DNA from: Asparagopsis taxiformis
Lineage: Eukaryota > Rhodophyta > Florideophyceae > Bonnemaisoniales > Bonnemaisoniaceae
Length of the DNA stretch: 64,000 nt
NCBI GenBank assembly: GCA_030407315.1
Contig: JALQPE010000172.1
Coordinates: 62,001-126,000, forward strand
Direction of reading: 5' to 3'
Below are positions 9,188 to 19,147 of this stretch, in pieces (the stretch's first letter is position 1; every line of letters begins with the position of its first letter). Under the pieces are notes generated by a model, which was not told where the DNA came from, did not search any database, and worked only from the letters and a program-made list of their open reading frames with translations. A program made the position numbers and the translations under genes.

Positions 9188-11389
9188 ATGGACTCCCCAA
9201 TCGACGACCACCAAGAAGCTCTCTTGCGTTCCCATCAAGCCGCTGCCAGCCCCTCCCTGCGCTACAGCGCCGTCCATCCAGTTCGTCTCGACGGCTGGCT
9301 CGCCAAGGAGGGCAAGGCATTGCGCACCCGTCGCACACGATTTATACGTCTCTCTGGCCATCTCCTATCCTCCCATCGCACCAAACATGCTCCCCCGTCG
9401 TGGCAGATTTCCGTCGCCGATGCCATCGTTGAAAAAGGCGCCAATTCTCGTGAAATAAAACTCTCCCTCCCCCATCGCGCCTTCTCCTTCATAGCCCCCA
9501 CCCAACGCACTTTCGAGGTCTGGATCGTCGCCTTGCGACGTGCCTCCATCGTTTCCTCCCGCGTGGACGACTTTTACCGCATCGGCAGACTTATTGGCGA
9601 GGGCATGAACGGTCAGGTGCGCATCGCCCAGGACTTGCTCACCGACGAGTATGTCGCCGTCAAAATGATTCCCAGATTGGGTAGGGAAAATGAAACAGAG
9701 TTTCTCGCTCGTGAGGTGCAGATCATTCTTTCCATCAATCATCCCAATATCGTCACAACTATCGACGTCTTCGTTCGGAGCAAGCGAATTCACTTTGTCA
9801 TGGAGTACCTCGCCGGCGGTGAACTCTTCGACTTTATCGCCGAGAATACAAACTTTACCGAAGCCCATGCCGCAACCGTTATGACCGATTTGCTCCGCGC
9901 CCTCAACTATCTACACTCAAGAGGCATCGCCCATCGTGACGTCAAGCTCGAAAATCTTCTCTGCGCCAATACCACATGGCCATTACATGTGAAACTCGCA
10001 GATTTCGGCTTTGCCAACTACGTCCCCACAGCCAATGAACGCGTATTATCCAGTTTTGTCGGCACACCCTATTACATTGCTCCCGAGATGCTACGAGCCA
10101 ATCCCCACGGACGTCCTGTCGATGTATGGGCCTCTGGTGTCGTCATGTACATCTTGCTCAGTGGAAAATTTCCTTTTGGTGGAAACAACGAATCTGAATA
10201 CTACGAACGTGTTCTTTCCAAAGAAGCTTACTTTCCAGAAGAGGAATGGAGCAGCGTCTCAGAAGAAGCCAAGGATCTCGTTCGTGGCATGCTCTGTAAA
10301 GACCCAGACAAACGCCTCACTTCCGAACAAGCTCTGCAACATCCATGGCTCAAACGTGCAGATTCCCACTCGGAAGGTGAATTTCCCCTCGACGTTCCCT
10401 CCAGCTCCCAAAACCTGCAGTCCCCGAATGCACTTCGCGATAACAAGGAAAAGCGAGGCAAATGGCGCCATATCGCTATGCTCAATCATTCGCTCTCATC
10501 TCCCACTGATCACGCTTTAGAGATTCGTCAGGTTCCCGTCAAGGACGGAGCCCAATCGCGCGACAAGTCTCAAAGGTCTCAAAGTGTACGCGATGAAACG
10601 GGTATTTTTCACGATGACCCTACTATTAACAGACGACCGAGTCTCATTCGTCGTCTACTCTCGTCTGGGAAACTATCCCTGGACCGATATGACGGTCGCT
10701 TCCCGTCGTTCAGAGGAAATCCAGAAGAATCAGCAGACGAGGCATCAGCCACGCCAAGAAAAGCATTGTCTTTATTCTCAAAGGATGGCCCGTTGCGAAG
10801 ATCGTTCCATCGCAGTGAGCACAGATCATCCGATGGTATTAACTTTGTTAACTCCCAATCACAACGTCTGCCACCAAAAATTGCTCGGGAACGACAGCGG
10901 CAGCAGAAGCAGGCAGAAACTCCGAATCGAATTTCACGAGGTGTCACGTTGTTCAGTCCGCGCAAGAACAATGTCGTTGAGCCATCCACAACTGTACGTC
11001 CAGTAGCGCCGCCGACACGCATTCAGGTTCCAGTCATTCACCCCTTCTCCTCCGTACCCGTACCAGCTGGTCAAAGAGGCCCCAGCAATGAGCACGACAC
11101 CATCATCTCAGAGGCGGTGTCGACCAATGCCAATGCTTCTCAAGTTACTTTGGATGACTCTATTCCAGAATTTCCAGACTTGCAGAGCTCCAATGCTCTT
11201 GAGGTACCGCCCGAAGCTGCTAATACGGAGCCGGTTGACGAACGCCGAGTGCTACGGCGGTCAGCGAGTGCAACAGCGAGGTCCAGCGGCGCTAAGGGTG
11301 GCAGTCATTTCGTGACCAACTACGAAACAAAACCCCGGATTTTATCAGCCGAGACGGTGCAGGCGTTCATGGAAGAAGCGCCGCGTTAA
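9188..11389 (+). CDS. PH domain-containing CAMK-type Ser/Thr protein kinase
   Basis: 733 aa with a PH-like domain at about 33-122 (RLDGWLAKEGKALRTRRTRF to the Trp112 helix), followed directly by a complete protein kinase at about 130-388. Catalytic features are present: glycine loop GEGMNGQV (137-144), Lys159 in AVKM, Glu176 in helix C, HRDVKLEN with Asp251, DFG with Asp272 and APE at 298-300. HRDVKLEN and the FVGTPYYIAPE loop suggest the CAMK/CAMKL group rather than AGC. The C-terminal half is basic and Ser-rich, with many RRxS-type sites. PH-kinase order in Akt is similar, but Akt has an AGC kinase and a hydrophobic motif, which I do not see here. Membrane recruitment by phosphoinositide is inferred. 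Confidence 0.85.
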   Translation: MDSPIDDHQEALLRSHQAAASPSLRYSAVHPVRLDGWLAKEGKALRTRRTRFIRLSGHLLSSHRTKHAPPSWQISVADAIVEKGANSREIKLSLPHRAFSFIAPTQRTFEVWIVALRRASIVSSRVDDFYRIGRLIGEGMNGQVRIAQDLLTDEYVAVKMIPRLGRENETEFLAREVQIILSINHPNIVTTIDVFVRSKRIHFVMEYLAGGELFDFIAENTNFTEAHAATVMTDLLRALNYLHSRGIAHRDVKLENLLCANTTWPLHVKLADFGFANYVPTANERVLSSFVGTPYYIAPEMLRANPHGRPVDVWASGVVMYILLSGKFPFGGNNESEYYERVLSKEAYFPEEEWSSVSEEAKDLVRGMLCKDPDKRLTSEQALQHPWLKRADSHSEGEFPLDVPSSSQNLQSPNALRDNKEKRGKWRHIAMLNHSLSSPTDHALEIRQVPVKDGAQSRDKSQRSQSVRDETGIFHDDPTINRRPSLIRRLLSSGKLSLDRYDGRFPSFRGNPEESADEASATPRKALSLFSKDGPLRRSFHRSEHRSSDGINFVNSQSQRLPPKIARERQRQQKQAETPNRISRGVTLFSPRKNNVVEPSTTVRPVAPPTRIQVPVIHPFSSVPVPAGQRGPSNEHDTIISEAVSTNANASQVTLDDSIPEFPDLQSSNALEVPPEAANTEPVDERRVLRRSASATARSSGAKGGSHFVTNYETKPRILSAETVQAFMEEAPR

Positions 11390-11580
11390 TTCCTCGGTGT
11401 GTATTGGCAGAGCTCAACGTATGTACGATAATTTGCAATCCCTCGCACCAAGTTGTATAAGTATTTGAACATCTACACATGCTTTATTTCCACATTGCAC
11501 AGCGCAAAACGGCAGCCTAACGTGTTTGTAAAGACCTCAATGTGGAATTTGCGACCTGTACACATTTTGCGTCAATAAGT

Positions 11581-13329
11581 TTACAATTCCAGTCTCTTTC
11601 GCGCAAGCAAATCAGTGAGAAAGTTATCGATTGGCTTGGGAAGTGTTGGCACATATCCGAGATCAGCAGCAACACGATGGGCGCATGCGAATCCGGAAAA
11701 CGCTGTAGCGTTCAAACCTTGACCTGGAAACGTTGAATCGCCGACGCAATACAGACGCTGTACATCTGTGCGATTGAATGGCATACTCAACAAACCAGCT
11801 AGTTTCTTGCCCGCTACCGGCCCATAGGAGCCGTCTATTCTACCCAGGAACCTTCGATGCGTGCGTGCGGAGCCAACTTCTGCGAATTCAATCGCATTCT
11901 TCAAACCTGGGAACAGTTTCCGTTCAAGTCTCTCCACGACAACCTCCAGCATTACTTGTTTCTTCGCCTTGTATTCTGAAGGTGAAAGGTCTTTCCATTC
12001 TTCCATCCAACTGGGTGTAAAGACGTGGAAGATGTGATGCCCCTCTGGGGCAAGTGACTTGTCCAAAATTGTCGGAATGGAAACGAACAAGGTACCTCTT
12101 GCGTCTTGAGCAGTTTCAATTTGGCTCCAGTCGTCCAGCATGATGTGATGACAGTCCATACCGTCTTCTTCTTTCATAGAAACTTGAAGGTCTTTCTCCC
12201 GAACTGCAATGTGCATAGAACAAAAGCTAGGACTTTTCACATATCTTTCGCGGAAACGCTGTTCAGCCTGTGGCACATACTGTTGTTGTACAAGACCCTT
12301 ATCCCCAAATGTGTCCCATCTTGTAGCATTGCTCACGACGGCTTTCGCAAAAACACGACTACCATTACTCAGCCGCACCCCATTTGCACAGCCTGAATCA
12401 TCAAACAAAATGTTGGTTACGCGCGCACCAAATCTGACCCAACAGCCTTCACATTGCTCAATGCCGGTAACCATCTCCTCTGCAATTCTACCGACACCGC
12501 CTTTGGGATAGTTGATGCCACCATAATGCCTATCGGAAAACACCATACCTGCATTTATCATTGGTGTTAAATCAGCCGGTACCACACTCCACGAATAACA
12601 CTCCATGTCAATAAATTTGAGCAGCGTCTCATCCTTAATGTACTCTCTCGCAATATCGCCAGCATTCCTCGCAATGAATCGCAATAGATTCAAACAAGCG
12701 ACAGGATGCGCTGCAAACACTCTCAAAAGATATGCGGGCTCTTCCAACGAACGCAGTGGCATAGCGTTAAGCGAATTGAACACACTCCAGCACGCGTCGT
12801 AAAAGCTTCGAATCCCCTTTTCCTCGTGCGGGAAAATGCGCACCAACCCTGCTAAAAATTGTTCGTAATCTCTATGCACTCGGACGTCAAGCGCATCGGG
12901 CAGATGGTAGCGCACTTGGACAGGATCAGGAATAGTATCGATGCTCTTTCCAACAAGTGCAAGAGCTCTGGTAAGCAGATTGGTCGTGCCCTTTTGGCCA
13001 AATCCGAATATCATCGATGCGCCAGCATCAAAGGTATATCCATCGCGCTTGAACCATCCAGAGGATCCGCCTGGAATTATGTAGCGCTCCAGAACGCCGA
13101 CTGATAAACCCTTCGATGCCAGATCAGCTGCAGTGGTCAATGCACCCATACCGGAGCCGATGACAACCACATCAACACTGGTGTCGGTGCGGATCGGCGC
13201 GGTTGGCACGGCTGGTTTACTTGCTGTCGCTGTTGGTTGACGACGGGGACGGAGCGGTTCGAGACGGAGGCTCGCGGCATTACGACGCGGAATTGCTGGG
13301 TAGATAGAGGACACGAAGCAGGACGTCAT
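11581..13329 (-). CDS. CRTISO: Carotenoid (prolycopene) isomerase, plastid
   Basis: 582 aa FAD-dependent enzyme of the phytoene desaturase/CRTISO family, which converts poly-cis lycopene to all-trans lycopene in plastid carotenoid synthesis. The basic N-terminus (about 1-48) fits a plastid transit peptide. The dinucleotide-binding motif is VVVIGSGMGALTTAADLASK with Gly at 58, 60 and 62. The C-terminal FAD motif is YCVGDSTFPGQGLNATAFSG. The central block FDAGASMIFGFGQKGTTNLL is typical of CRTISO and its bacterial CrtH relatives rather than of PDS/ZDS. Members of this family also include carotenoid desaturases and retinol saturases, so the substrate is assigned by resemblance. It is convergent with the PH-kinase gene, with 191 bp between stops. 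Confidence 0.8.
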   Translation of the reverse strand: MTSCFVSSIYPAIPRRNAASLRLEPLRPRRQPTATASKPAVPTAPIRTDTSVDVVVIGSGMGALTTAADLASKGLSVGVLERYIIPGGSSGWFKRDGYTFDAGASMIFGFGQKGTTNLLTRALALVGKSIDTIPDPVQVRYHLPDALDVRVHRDYEQFLAGLVRIFPHEEKGIRSFYDACWSVFNSLNAMPLRSLEEPAYLLRVFAAHPVACLNLLRFIARNAGDIAREYIKDETLLKFIDMECYSWSVVPADLTPMINAGMVFSDRHYGGINYPKGGVGRIAEEMVTGIEQCEGCWVRFGARVTNILFDDSGCANGVRLSNGSRVFAKAVVSNATRWDTFGDKGLVQQQYVPQAEQRFRERYVKSPSFCSMHIAVREKDLQVSMKEEDGMDCHHIMLDDWSQIETAQDARGTLFVSIPTILDKSLAPEGHHIFHVFTPSWMEEWKDLSPSEYKAKKQVMLEVVVERLERKLFPGLKNAIEFAEVGSARTHRRFLGRIDGSYGPVAGKKLAGLLSMPFNRTDVQRLYCVGDSTFPGQGLNATAFSGFACAHRVAADLGYVPTLPKPIDNFLTDLLARKRLEL

Positions 13330-13555
13330 GTTTCTAGGTTGTGCGGGATCGATGGTTGGCTGGATTGGGGGGGATACATGAGATGTGGATATATTGATGA
13401 GGTCGAGCTCAGGATGCAGGCACGGCTGGCGTATATTTTATTTCCGAAAATTAGCTTGATGACGCTACAAGAGTCGAACTCACGCCTTGTTGAAAACGTT
13501 TGAGTGCGCAGATTCAACGACATATAATAACTAATTTAGATCATGTTATAAATCG

Positions 13556-16500
13556 CTACAAGCCGTTAGCACGCGCCAAGTCAATCGCTTCCAGTTCGAA
13601 GAAGACGGAATCGGCATCAAACAAAAACTTGACTGGAAGTCCCGCGTTCTGCAATGTGCACCCAGTCATATTCAATGGCGTCGCATATTGATACACCCCC
13701 AACGGCGCATTGTCGATCGCTCCAGTGTCGGGATTGCGGACCACAGTTCCTGGACATAGCTCCGTCACACGATAAGTCGTTCCTATGGACAACCCGCGCA
13801 GCTTGAGTCGCGGCAACAGACGCCCTACTATTCTTCGAATGTTCACAGCGACAACATACGCCTTCCTCTTGTCTCGCGATACAAACATCCAGGCCGCCGA
13901 ATCCGACGTGAATGGCGACCACAGTCGATACATGTCTCCTTCGCACACAATAGGCGCCATCTTTTTCTGCAAATCAATATAGCCCCGCACTTCTTCATAG
14001 TCCTCTTCCGAGAACCCTCTCGGATCCAATTCATATCCAAATGTTCCAGACATAGCAACTACAGATCGTGTTTTCATTGGCGTATATCGCAACGTCTGAT
14101 GGTTGGGCACAGTGGAGACATGCGCTCCCATGGCAGAAGCTGGGTACGCTAGTGAAGTACCGTATTGAATGGATACCCGAGACAGTGCATCCGTATTATC
14201 AGACGCCCAGATCTGAGGGCTGAAATACAGCATACCAGCGTCGAATCGCCCACCACCACCCGAGCATGTTTCGAACAATACATGTGGAAACTCCTCCGTC
14301 AAACGACCTAGCACTTCATACACACCAAGAATGAATCGATGAGCAATTTCTCCCTGACGCTCCGCATGCCACTCCTGCGAAAACACTTCCGTCAAATGTC
14401 GGTTCATATCCCACTTCACATATTCAATGTTGGCCGACTTCAGCAGCGTGTGCAACTGACCATAGATGTGGTCACGAACAACGCTTCGCGAAAAGTCTAG
14501 CACCAGCTGATTCCGACCCGTCGTCCGACTTCTCGTGGGAACACACAAACACCAGTCCGAATGCGCTCGGTACAGATCACTCGCAACTGACACCATTTCA
14601 GGTTCCACCCAGATGCCAAACTTCATTCCCACCTGATTCACAGCACGTGCGACACCATCGATTCCGAACGGGAACTTTGTATAGTTGGGCGTCCAGTCTC
14701 CAAGCCCGCTGCATGTATCGTTTCGGATACCAAACCACCCATCATCCAGAACGAGCAACTCTATGTTTGCCTTTGCGGCCGCATGCGCAATCTCAACTAC
14801 AATTTCATGTGTAACATCAAAGTACGCCGCCTCCCATGTGTTGATCAGAACTGGCGGTACCTTATATCTCCAGTTGCAAGGGACCAGTCGCTCCCGGAAT
14901 GCCCGATGCAATGTGCGTGACATATCTCCGATGCCCGTCGAGCTGTATGACATCACAACCTCTGGTGTGCTGAATGAGTTGGACCCTCTTGTGCTATCGA
15001 GATGCCATGTGAATCCCTCTGGATTGATGCCCATGTTGACGCGAAGCCTTCCATATTCGGTCACTTCTGTCGCAGCGGCAAAGTTTCCAGAGTACACTAG
15101 CGCAAACCCAAAGCATTCACCGTGGTCTTCTGCTGGCTCATGATCGGGCGTAATAACGATAAACGGATTGAACTGATGTGAACTGGCTCCACGCACTGAC
15201 TTGACAACATTCATACCGTATTCGAGCTTTTGAGTGACAATATCTCGCTCTCGTGCCCACCCACCGGCAAGTTGCGTCATGTAATAGTTGGATTCTGCAT
15301 CAAAATCAAATGTACCGGAAACGAGATGTTTCACAGTCACCGGTGAATGGCCTCTGTTCACAACAACGGTTCGACGCGTAATGACGTCGAAATCATGATA
15401 CACAGTATAATACAACAAAAAGCGGAGGCCGGTGAGACTGTCCTCCATGTCCACGATGAGAGTCGTTGCCTCCTCTGACGTGTCGGTATACATACCGGGC
15501 ATGCGTGAAGGCATTGGAGGTTTACCAGCGACAATCTTATGAGCCATATATTCCACTGGGCATACGGAAGATCCATCCTTCGAAAACGTGACTTTGAAAG
15601 AGGGATCTCTGTAATCACCAGTCGCAGCATCTGAAAATTCCATAAGCTTGGTGTTCTTACCGAGAATCTCCGGATCCAAATTGTGCCAATTGGTACTTTG
15701 GTCCTGCAGAGTGAGATCAGCAAAGGAGCCGGCTATGGGACTGTAATTCTGGCTAGATACTTTGGACATTAACCTCGGGCTTGTCGCAGCGCTTCGAGTG
15801 CGACTACCTGATCTAGTGATGCGGCTCTCACTTCTGATCATGCGACTAGCAGCCCTTCTGAGGGTGGGGCCCTCCTTGGGGGCTCTGGTTGGGGCGACAC
15901 CAAATGGAACTGGTGTGCGGTTGCTGGGCGTCTTTGACAAGTTGGAGGAGGTATCGTTGCCGAGACGGGCAACATCTGCCATACTGCGACTGGCGCGCAG
16001 GGATTTTTTTCTGTCCAGAGGTTTGGAGAGTGGAGCCTGGGCGGAGGCCGATTCAGAGGGCAGAGAAATTCGAACCGAGCTCGAAGAAGGTGGTTGCGGT
16101 GTATCAGGGAATGTGACAGAATGACGCTCTGGCTGTTTATCATCATCAGCTTTTGGGATCTCTTCACCGAGAGCGCGTGCAACAGTGAATTCGGAGAGAT
16201 CGCGGTTGAGATCGCCGCCGCGATTACGTTCCATATGCCAAAGACGCCAGGAAGCATTTTCAAGACGTCTGTTTCGCTTGGAATGCTCGTGACCTTCATC
16301 AGCAGGTTTGAGCGATCTCTTTGTGTACACCTTCCAGCTGGCGGAGATGTCGTCTACATTTTCAAGATCGCCCAGTTCCTCAAGGCCGAGTGCTTTGGCG
16401 ATTGAAATAGTTCCCTTTGGATCAAAGGGAGTGGGCACATGGGATCGAATGAGATAGGTGATATCATCTGTCGGCGGCAACGGGGGCCCCCAATAGAGAT

Positions 16501-16696
16501 GCTCGAGATTCCTGGCGTCATCGACGCGAAATGCATAGAGGGAGTTTTTACAGCGTAGACGGAAGAGACGGAGCTGGCCATCGTAAGTGATGCCGGGCTC
16601 GTCTGTGAGGGAGAGGTCGGTGTGATCTGGCATGGGCGGAGCGAACATGGCGTGCTTGGCGCGAGACAGAGGACGCATCTGCGGTGAAAGGGACAT
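13556..16696 (-). CDS. GH36 alpha-galactosidase with a large N-terminal insertion
   Basis: 1046 aa. The C-terminal two thirds match bacterial-type GH36 alpha-galactosidases: the sequence LLVLDDGWFG at 647-656, WVEPEMVS at 696-703, the nucleophile Asp763 in KWDMNRH, FETCSGGGGRFD at 808-819 and the acid/base Asp833 in ASDNTD. The nucleophile-to-acid spacing of 70 residues matches that recalled for Geobacillus AgaA. The N-terminal beta domain is split by about 250 extra residues (about 105-355) rich in Ser, Arg and Pro with RxxS-type sites. No transit or signal peptide is obvious. In red algae the likely substrates are floridoside or galactosides; this is inferred from the pathway. Raffinose synthase is less likely, because the motifs are of the hydrolase type. 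Confidence 0.88.
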   Translation of the reverse strand: MSLSPQMRPLSRAKHAMFAPPMPDHTDLSLTDEPGITYDGQLRLFRLRCKNSLYAFRVDDARNLEHLYWGPPLPPTDDITYLIRSHVPTPFDPKGTISIAKALGLEELGDLENVDDISASWKVYTKRSLKPADEGHEHSKRNRRLENASWRLWHMERNRGGDLNRDLSEFTVARALGEEIPKADDDKQPERHSVTFPDTPQPPSSSSVRISLPSESASAQAPLSKPLDRKKSLRASRSMADVARLGNDTSSNLSKTPSNRTPVPFGVAPTRAPKEGPTLRRAASRMIRSESRITRSGSRTRSAATSPRLMSKVSSQNYSPIAGSFADLTLQDQSTNWHNLDPEILGKNTKLMEFSDAATGDYRDPSFKVTFSKDGSSVCPVEYMAHKIVAGKPPMPSRMPGMYTDTSEEATTLIVDMEDSLTGLRFLLYYTVYHDFDVITRRTVVVNRGHSPVTVKHLVSGTFDFDAESNYYMTQLAGGWARERDIVTQKLEYGMNVVKSVRGASSHQFNPFIVITPDHEPAEDHGECFGFALVYSGNFAAATEVTEYGRLRVNMGINPEGFTWHLDSTRGSNSFSTPEVVMSYSSTGIGDMSRTLHRAFRERLVPCNWRYKVPPVLINTWEAAYFDVTHEIVVEIAHAAAKANIELLVLDDGWFGIRNDTCSGLGDWTPNYTKFPFGIDGVARAVNQVGMKFGIWVEPEMVSVASDLYRAHSDWCLCVPTRSRTTGRNQLVLDFSRSVVRDHIYGQLHTLLKSANIEYVKWDMNRHLTEVFSQEWHAERQGEIAHRFILGVYEVLGRLTEEFPHVLFETCSGGGGRFDAGMLYFSPQIWASDNTDALSRVSIQYGTSLAYPASAMGAHVSTVPNHQTLRYTPMKTRSVVAMSGTFGYELDPRGFSEEDYEEVRGYIDLQKKMAPIVCEGDMYRLWSPFTSDSAAWMFVSRDKRKAYVVAVNIRRIVGRLLPRLKLRGLSIGTTYRVTELCPGTVVRNPDTGAIDNAPLGVYQYATPLNMTGCTLQNAGLPVKFLFDADSVFFELEAIDLARANGL

Positions 16697-17222
16697 GATG
16701 GATGGGTTGGAGACTATCGGGAGGTCATGACAATGGGGCGTCGAATTGGATCACGACGACGCCGACGCTGGGGATAGATAAGTGAATGAGAAGGGCGAAT
16801 TGCGCTGTTGTGGTTTGGTGAATAGGCCTGACGAAGCAAAGAAGAAAGTGGGCCGCTCGTTTGCTTGTTGCTGACGGTACGAAAACAAGATAGGGGAAGC
16901 AGATCGACGGAATATTATATGGAAAAATGGAAATGTTGCAATAGCTTGGAGCTATCGTTGCCCAACTTTCATCGTCGACTGTCATAATTGTTGCATGCGT
17001 GCGTCAGCATTGATGGGAGTAGAAATTGTTCCTCGTTAGTGGAAGCTGCCTTGCGCTTGGAAAGCATATCTCAACTTGATTTCAGATATGCTACGCGCAC
17101 ACTTTTTAAAATTATTCAAATATTTCTCCAATCTTCGAGCAGCAACCGTCCTTTTAATGTCGTGCCCATCCGGTTTGTGCTTTGCGCTCGCAACCCGCCC
17201 ACACCGTCACCCACACCTCCAG
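16697..17222. promoter_or_regulatory. Divergent promoter region, alpha-galactosidase / ELOF1
   Basis: About 525 bp between two start codons. It holds no supported gene. The plus-strand frame is open upstream of 17223 but lacks coding character. Confidence 0.3.
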
Positions 17223-17498
17223 ATGGGCAAGCGCAAGCGAGCCACAAAGCCGCCGCCAAAGAAGAAGACAGCCAAGCTCGAAAAGATCTTCGACTGTCCG
17301 TTCTGCGGAAACGACCAAACCGTGGACTGTGTCGTTGAGCGCGACATCAATGTCGGACGCGTGGAATGTCGCGTGTGCGGTGTCAAATATTCGGCCACTA
17401 TAAACAATCTCGAGGAAGAAATCGATGTCTACTCCAAATGGATTGACGCCTGCGAAGAAGCTAATCGTGACCCCGATGCCCAGCGTGTAGCACTCTAG
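17223..17498 (+). CDS. ELOF1: Transcription elongation factor 1 homologue (ELOF1/Elf1)
   Basis: 91 aa, the usual length for the Elf1 family. It starts with the conserved basic N-terminus MGKRKRATKPPPKKK. A four-Cys zinc ribbon follows (CPFCGNDQ, then VECRVCGV), and the signature DVYSKWIDACEEANRD closes the fold. The protein rides on RNA polymerase II and helps passage through nucleosomes and transcription-coupled repair. I chose the internal ATG at 17223 because family members begin exactly here. The stop is 68 bp from that of the convergent neighbour, so the transcripts probably overlap. Confidence 0.95.
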   Translation: MGKRKRATKPPPKKKTAKLEKIFDCPFCGNDQTVDCVVERDINVGRVECRVCGVKYSATINNLEEEIDVYSKWIDACEEANRDPDAQRVAL

Positions 17499-17566
17499 CT
17501 CGACGTGTCCCACTTCTCACGGTAGACATGCCACTAAACGCTTACCGCCTTTCTTTTTATTCCACA

Positions 17567-18553
17567 CTAGTCTAACAACATTTCACCCGCAACCTTGCCT
17601 AACGCCGTCCCGCCACACCCGATCTTCAGCCTTCCCTTGCCGATGCGGTACAACACCGAGCTCAGGAAACGGTATATCTCCTTGCGTGCTGCACGAATGA
17701 ACGAAAGTTCGTACATCACATGCGCATTCTTCGTGCGTACCGTGCTCACTTGCTCTCGTAGTTGTCCTTTCAGTGTTGTCAACAGTGAGTATTGGTTCTC
17801 TTTCGTGACTGAAGACCTTTTCAGAATGTCAACCAACTCGGCGTCCTCCTTGAATGCCTCCAAGTTGGCCAGTAGTTCATTGCGTGCTTTCACTAATTGT
17901 AGCGGACTGGTGCGGGCCGCCTCGCTTAGTGTCTCGTTCTGATATTGCCAGAATCTAACATGATTTCTCAAATTTTCACTCTCCGAACTCAGTCGTCTCA
18001 TCTCCAATTGTTGCGCCCGATATTCTACAGAATCCTTGTGTCGCTTTTCGCGCAAGTAGCGTGCGCGCGCCTCGAGCGCCTTTGAAAACAGTTGGTCACA
18101 CTTTCTCTGCTGCGCAACGTACTTTACATAATATGCCACGGCCTGTTTGTCTTGTAAACCGCGTCGCATCACCTCTTTCCTCTCCGCTTCGACCTCCTGC
18201 AGTTGCTGCTTGATGCGTGTTATCTCCAGTTTCATTTCCTGCAGAACATCACTGTCGTAGCTATATGGAATAATGTTACAGGCACGTGGTGCAAGGAATT
18301 GCAAGCATGGTTGTCTTTTGCACTCGGTTTCAATATCAGTATTATTGGTTTGCGTGTAGTAGAATGTTCGATGTTTGTAGCAATTCCAATAGATCTTTGC
18401 GATGACAGCTGTATCAGGACAGTTGTTTCTGCAGGCGGAACAGTCGCTTTCTAAACATGACTTTGGTACCTTTGAAGATGTTATAAGCTGGTCTAGGGCT
18501 GCTGTGATTGCTGCCAGTAACAACAGGGTGATGATGGTTGGGAGTAGTGACAT
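17567..18553 (-). CDS. Secreted or lumenal Cys-rich coiled-coil protein, unrecognised
   Basis: 328 aa. Residues 1-19 form a strong signal peptide (MSLLPTIITLLLLAAITAA). A Cys-rich segment follows at about 33-90 with seven or more Cys, including CLESDCSACRNNC. From about 105 to 265 the sequence is a highly charged heptad-like coiled coil (ITRIKQQLQEVEAERKEV and similar stretches). No transmembrane segment is clear near the C-terminus. I do not recognise the family. A secretory-pathway or cell-wall role is possible but unsupported. It is divergent from the RING-H2 gene. Confidence 0.65.
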   Translation of the reverse strand: MSLLPTIITLLLLAAITAALDQLITSSKVPKSCLESDCSACRNNCPDTAVIAKIYWNCYKHRTFYYTQTNNTDIETECKRQPCLQFLAPRACNIIPYSYDSDVLQEMKLEITRIKQQLQEVEAERKEVMRRGLQDKQAVAYYVKYVAQQRKCDQLFSKALEARARYLREKRHKDSVEYRAQQLEMRRLSSESENLRNHVRFWQYQNETLSEAARTSPLQLVKARNELLANLEAFKEDAELVDILKRSSVTKENQYSLLTTLKGQLREQVSTVRTKNAHVMYELSFIRAARKEIYRFLSSVLYRIGKGRLKIGCGGTALGKVAGEMLLD

Positions 18554-19147
18554 AGTGACTTGGCGTGCAAATGTTCATGGAGTTGATCGATTGCTTTGGG
18601 GTGGATTTAGTGTGAAGAGGAAATGGAAGCATGGTTTTAGACAGAAACTGTCAAGTTTGAAAAGAATAACGGGAGGTTGGATGAAGAGGTTTGGTTTGAA
18701 AAAAAGACGGAGGAGCACGAGAGCTATGTGAAAAGACGCGCGCGCGTGAAATGTTGTATGTGTTATTGAGATTGAGATAGATAGACATGCCACGTGGCAG
18801 ATGTGAGTGGCAGCGAGTGAAAAAAATTACTGTGTACAGCGGGATCGATGTGAGATGATTGGGTGAAGGATGGGCACTGATTGGATGTGGCATTTAGGTC
18901 AATTTGTATGCACCAAGCTGGCGAGTTGAATTCACTTTTCTGTGCCAGCTCCACGCGTTGCGTTATTTATAACATCAGTCCAATGCGAGGCGTGCGATGG
19001 TCAAATCAAATCGGGGGGTGTAGCGCATCATGTGTAAACACACATGCCATGACGCAACTGCAGCATAAATTACAACTGGCCGCGCCAAGGCACATCAAAC
19101 AACCCTCTACGTTTAACGCAATCATGCTTCCCATCTGAGCGAGCACA
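18554..19147. promoter_or_regulatory. Divergent promoter region (about 590 bp)
   Basis: It lies between the coiled-coil protein gene and the RING-H2 gene. It contains an alternating purine-pyrimidine run, ACGCGCGCGCGT, near 18735-18746, which could adopt Z-DNA. No gene is supported. Confidence 0.3.

Noticed and set aside
9365..9868. 167-aa minus-strand open frame
   Set aside because: It is antisense to the PH-kinase catalytic domain and has no motif.
13455..13510. tRNA-Leu-like 3' half on the minus strand (GGCGTGAGTTCGACTCTTG)
   Set aside because: The T-loop TTCGACT looks right, but the T stem needs three wobble pairs, no matching 5' acceptor arm exists upstream or, for a permuted tRNA, nearby downstream, and the anticodon stem does not pair.
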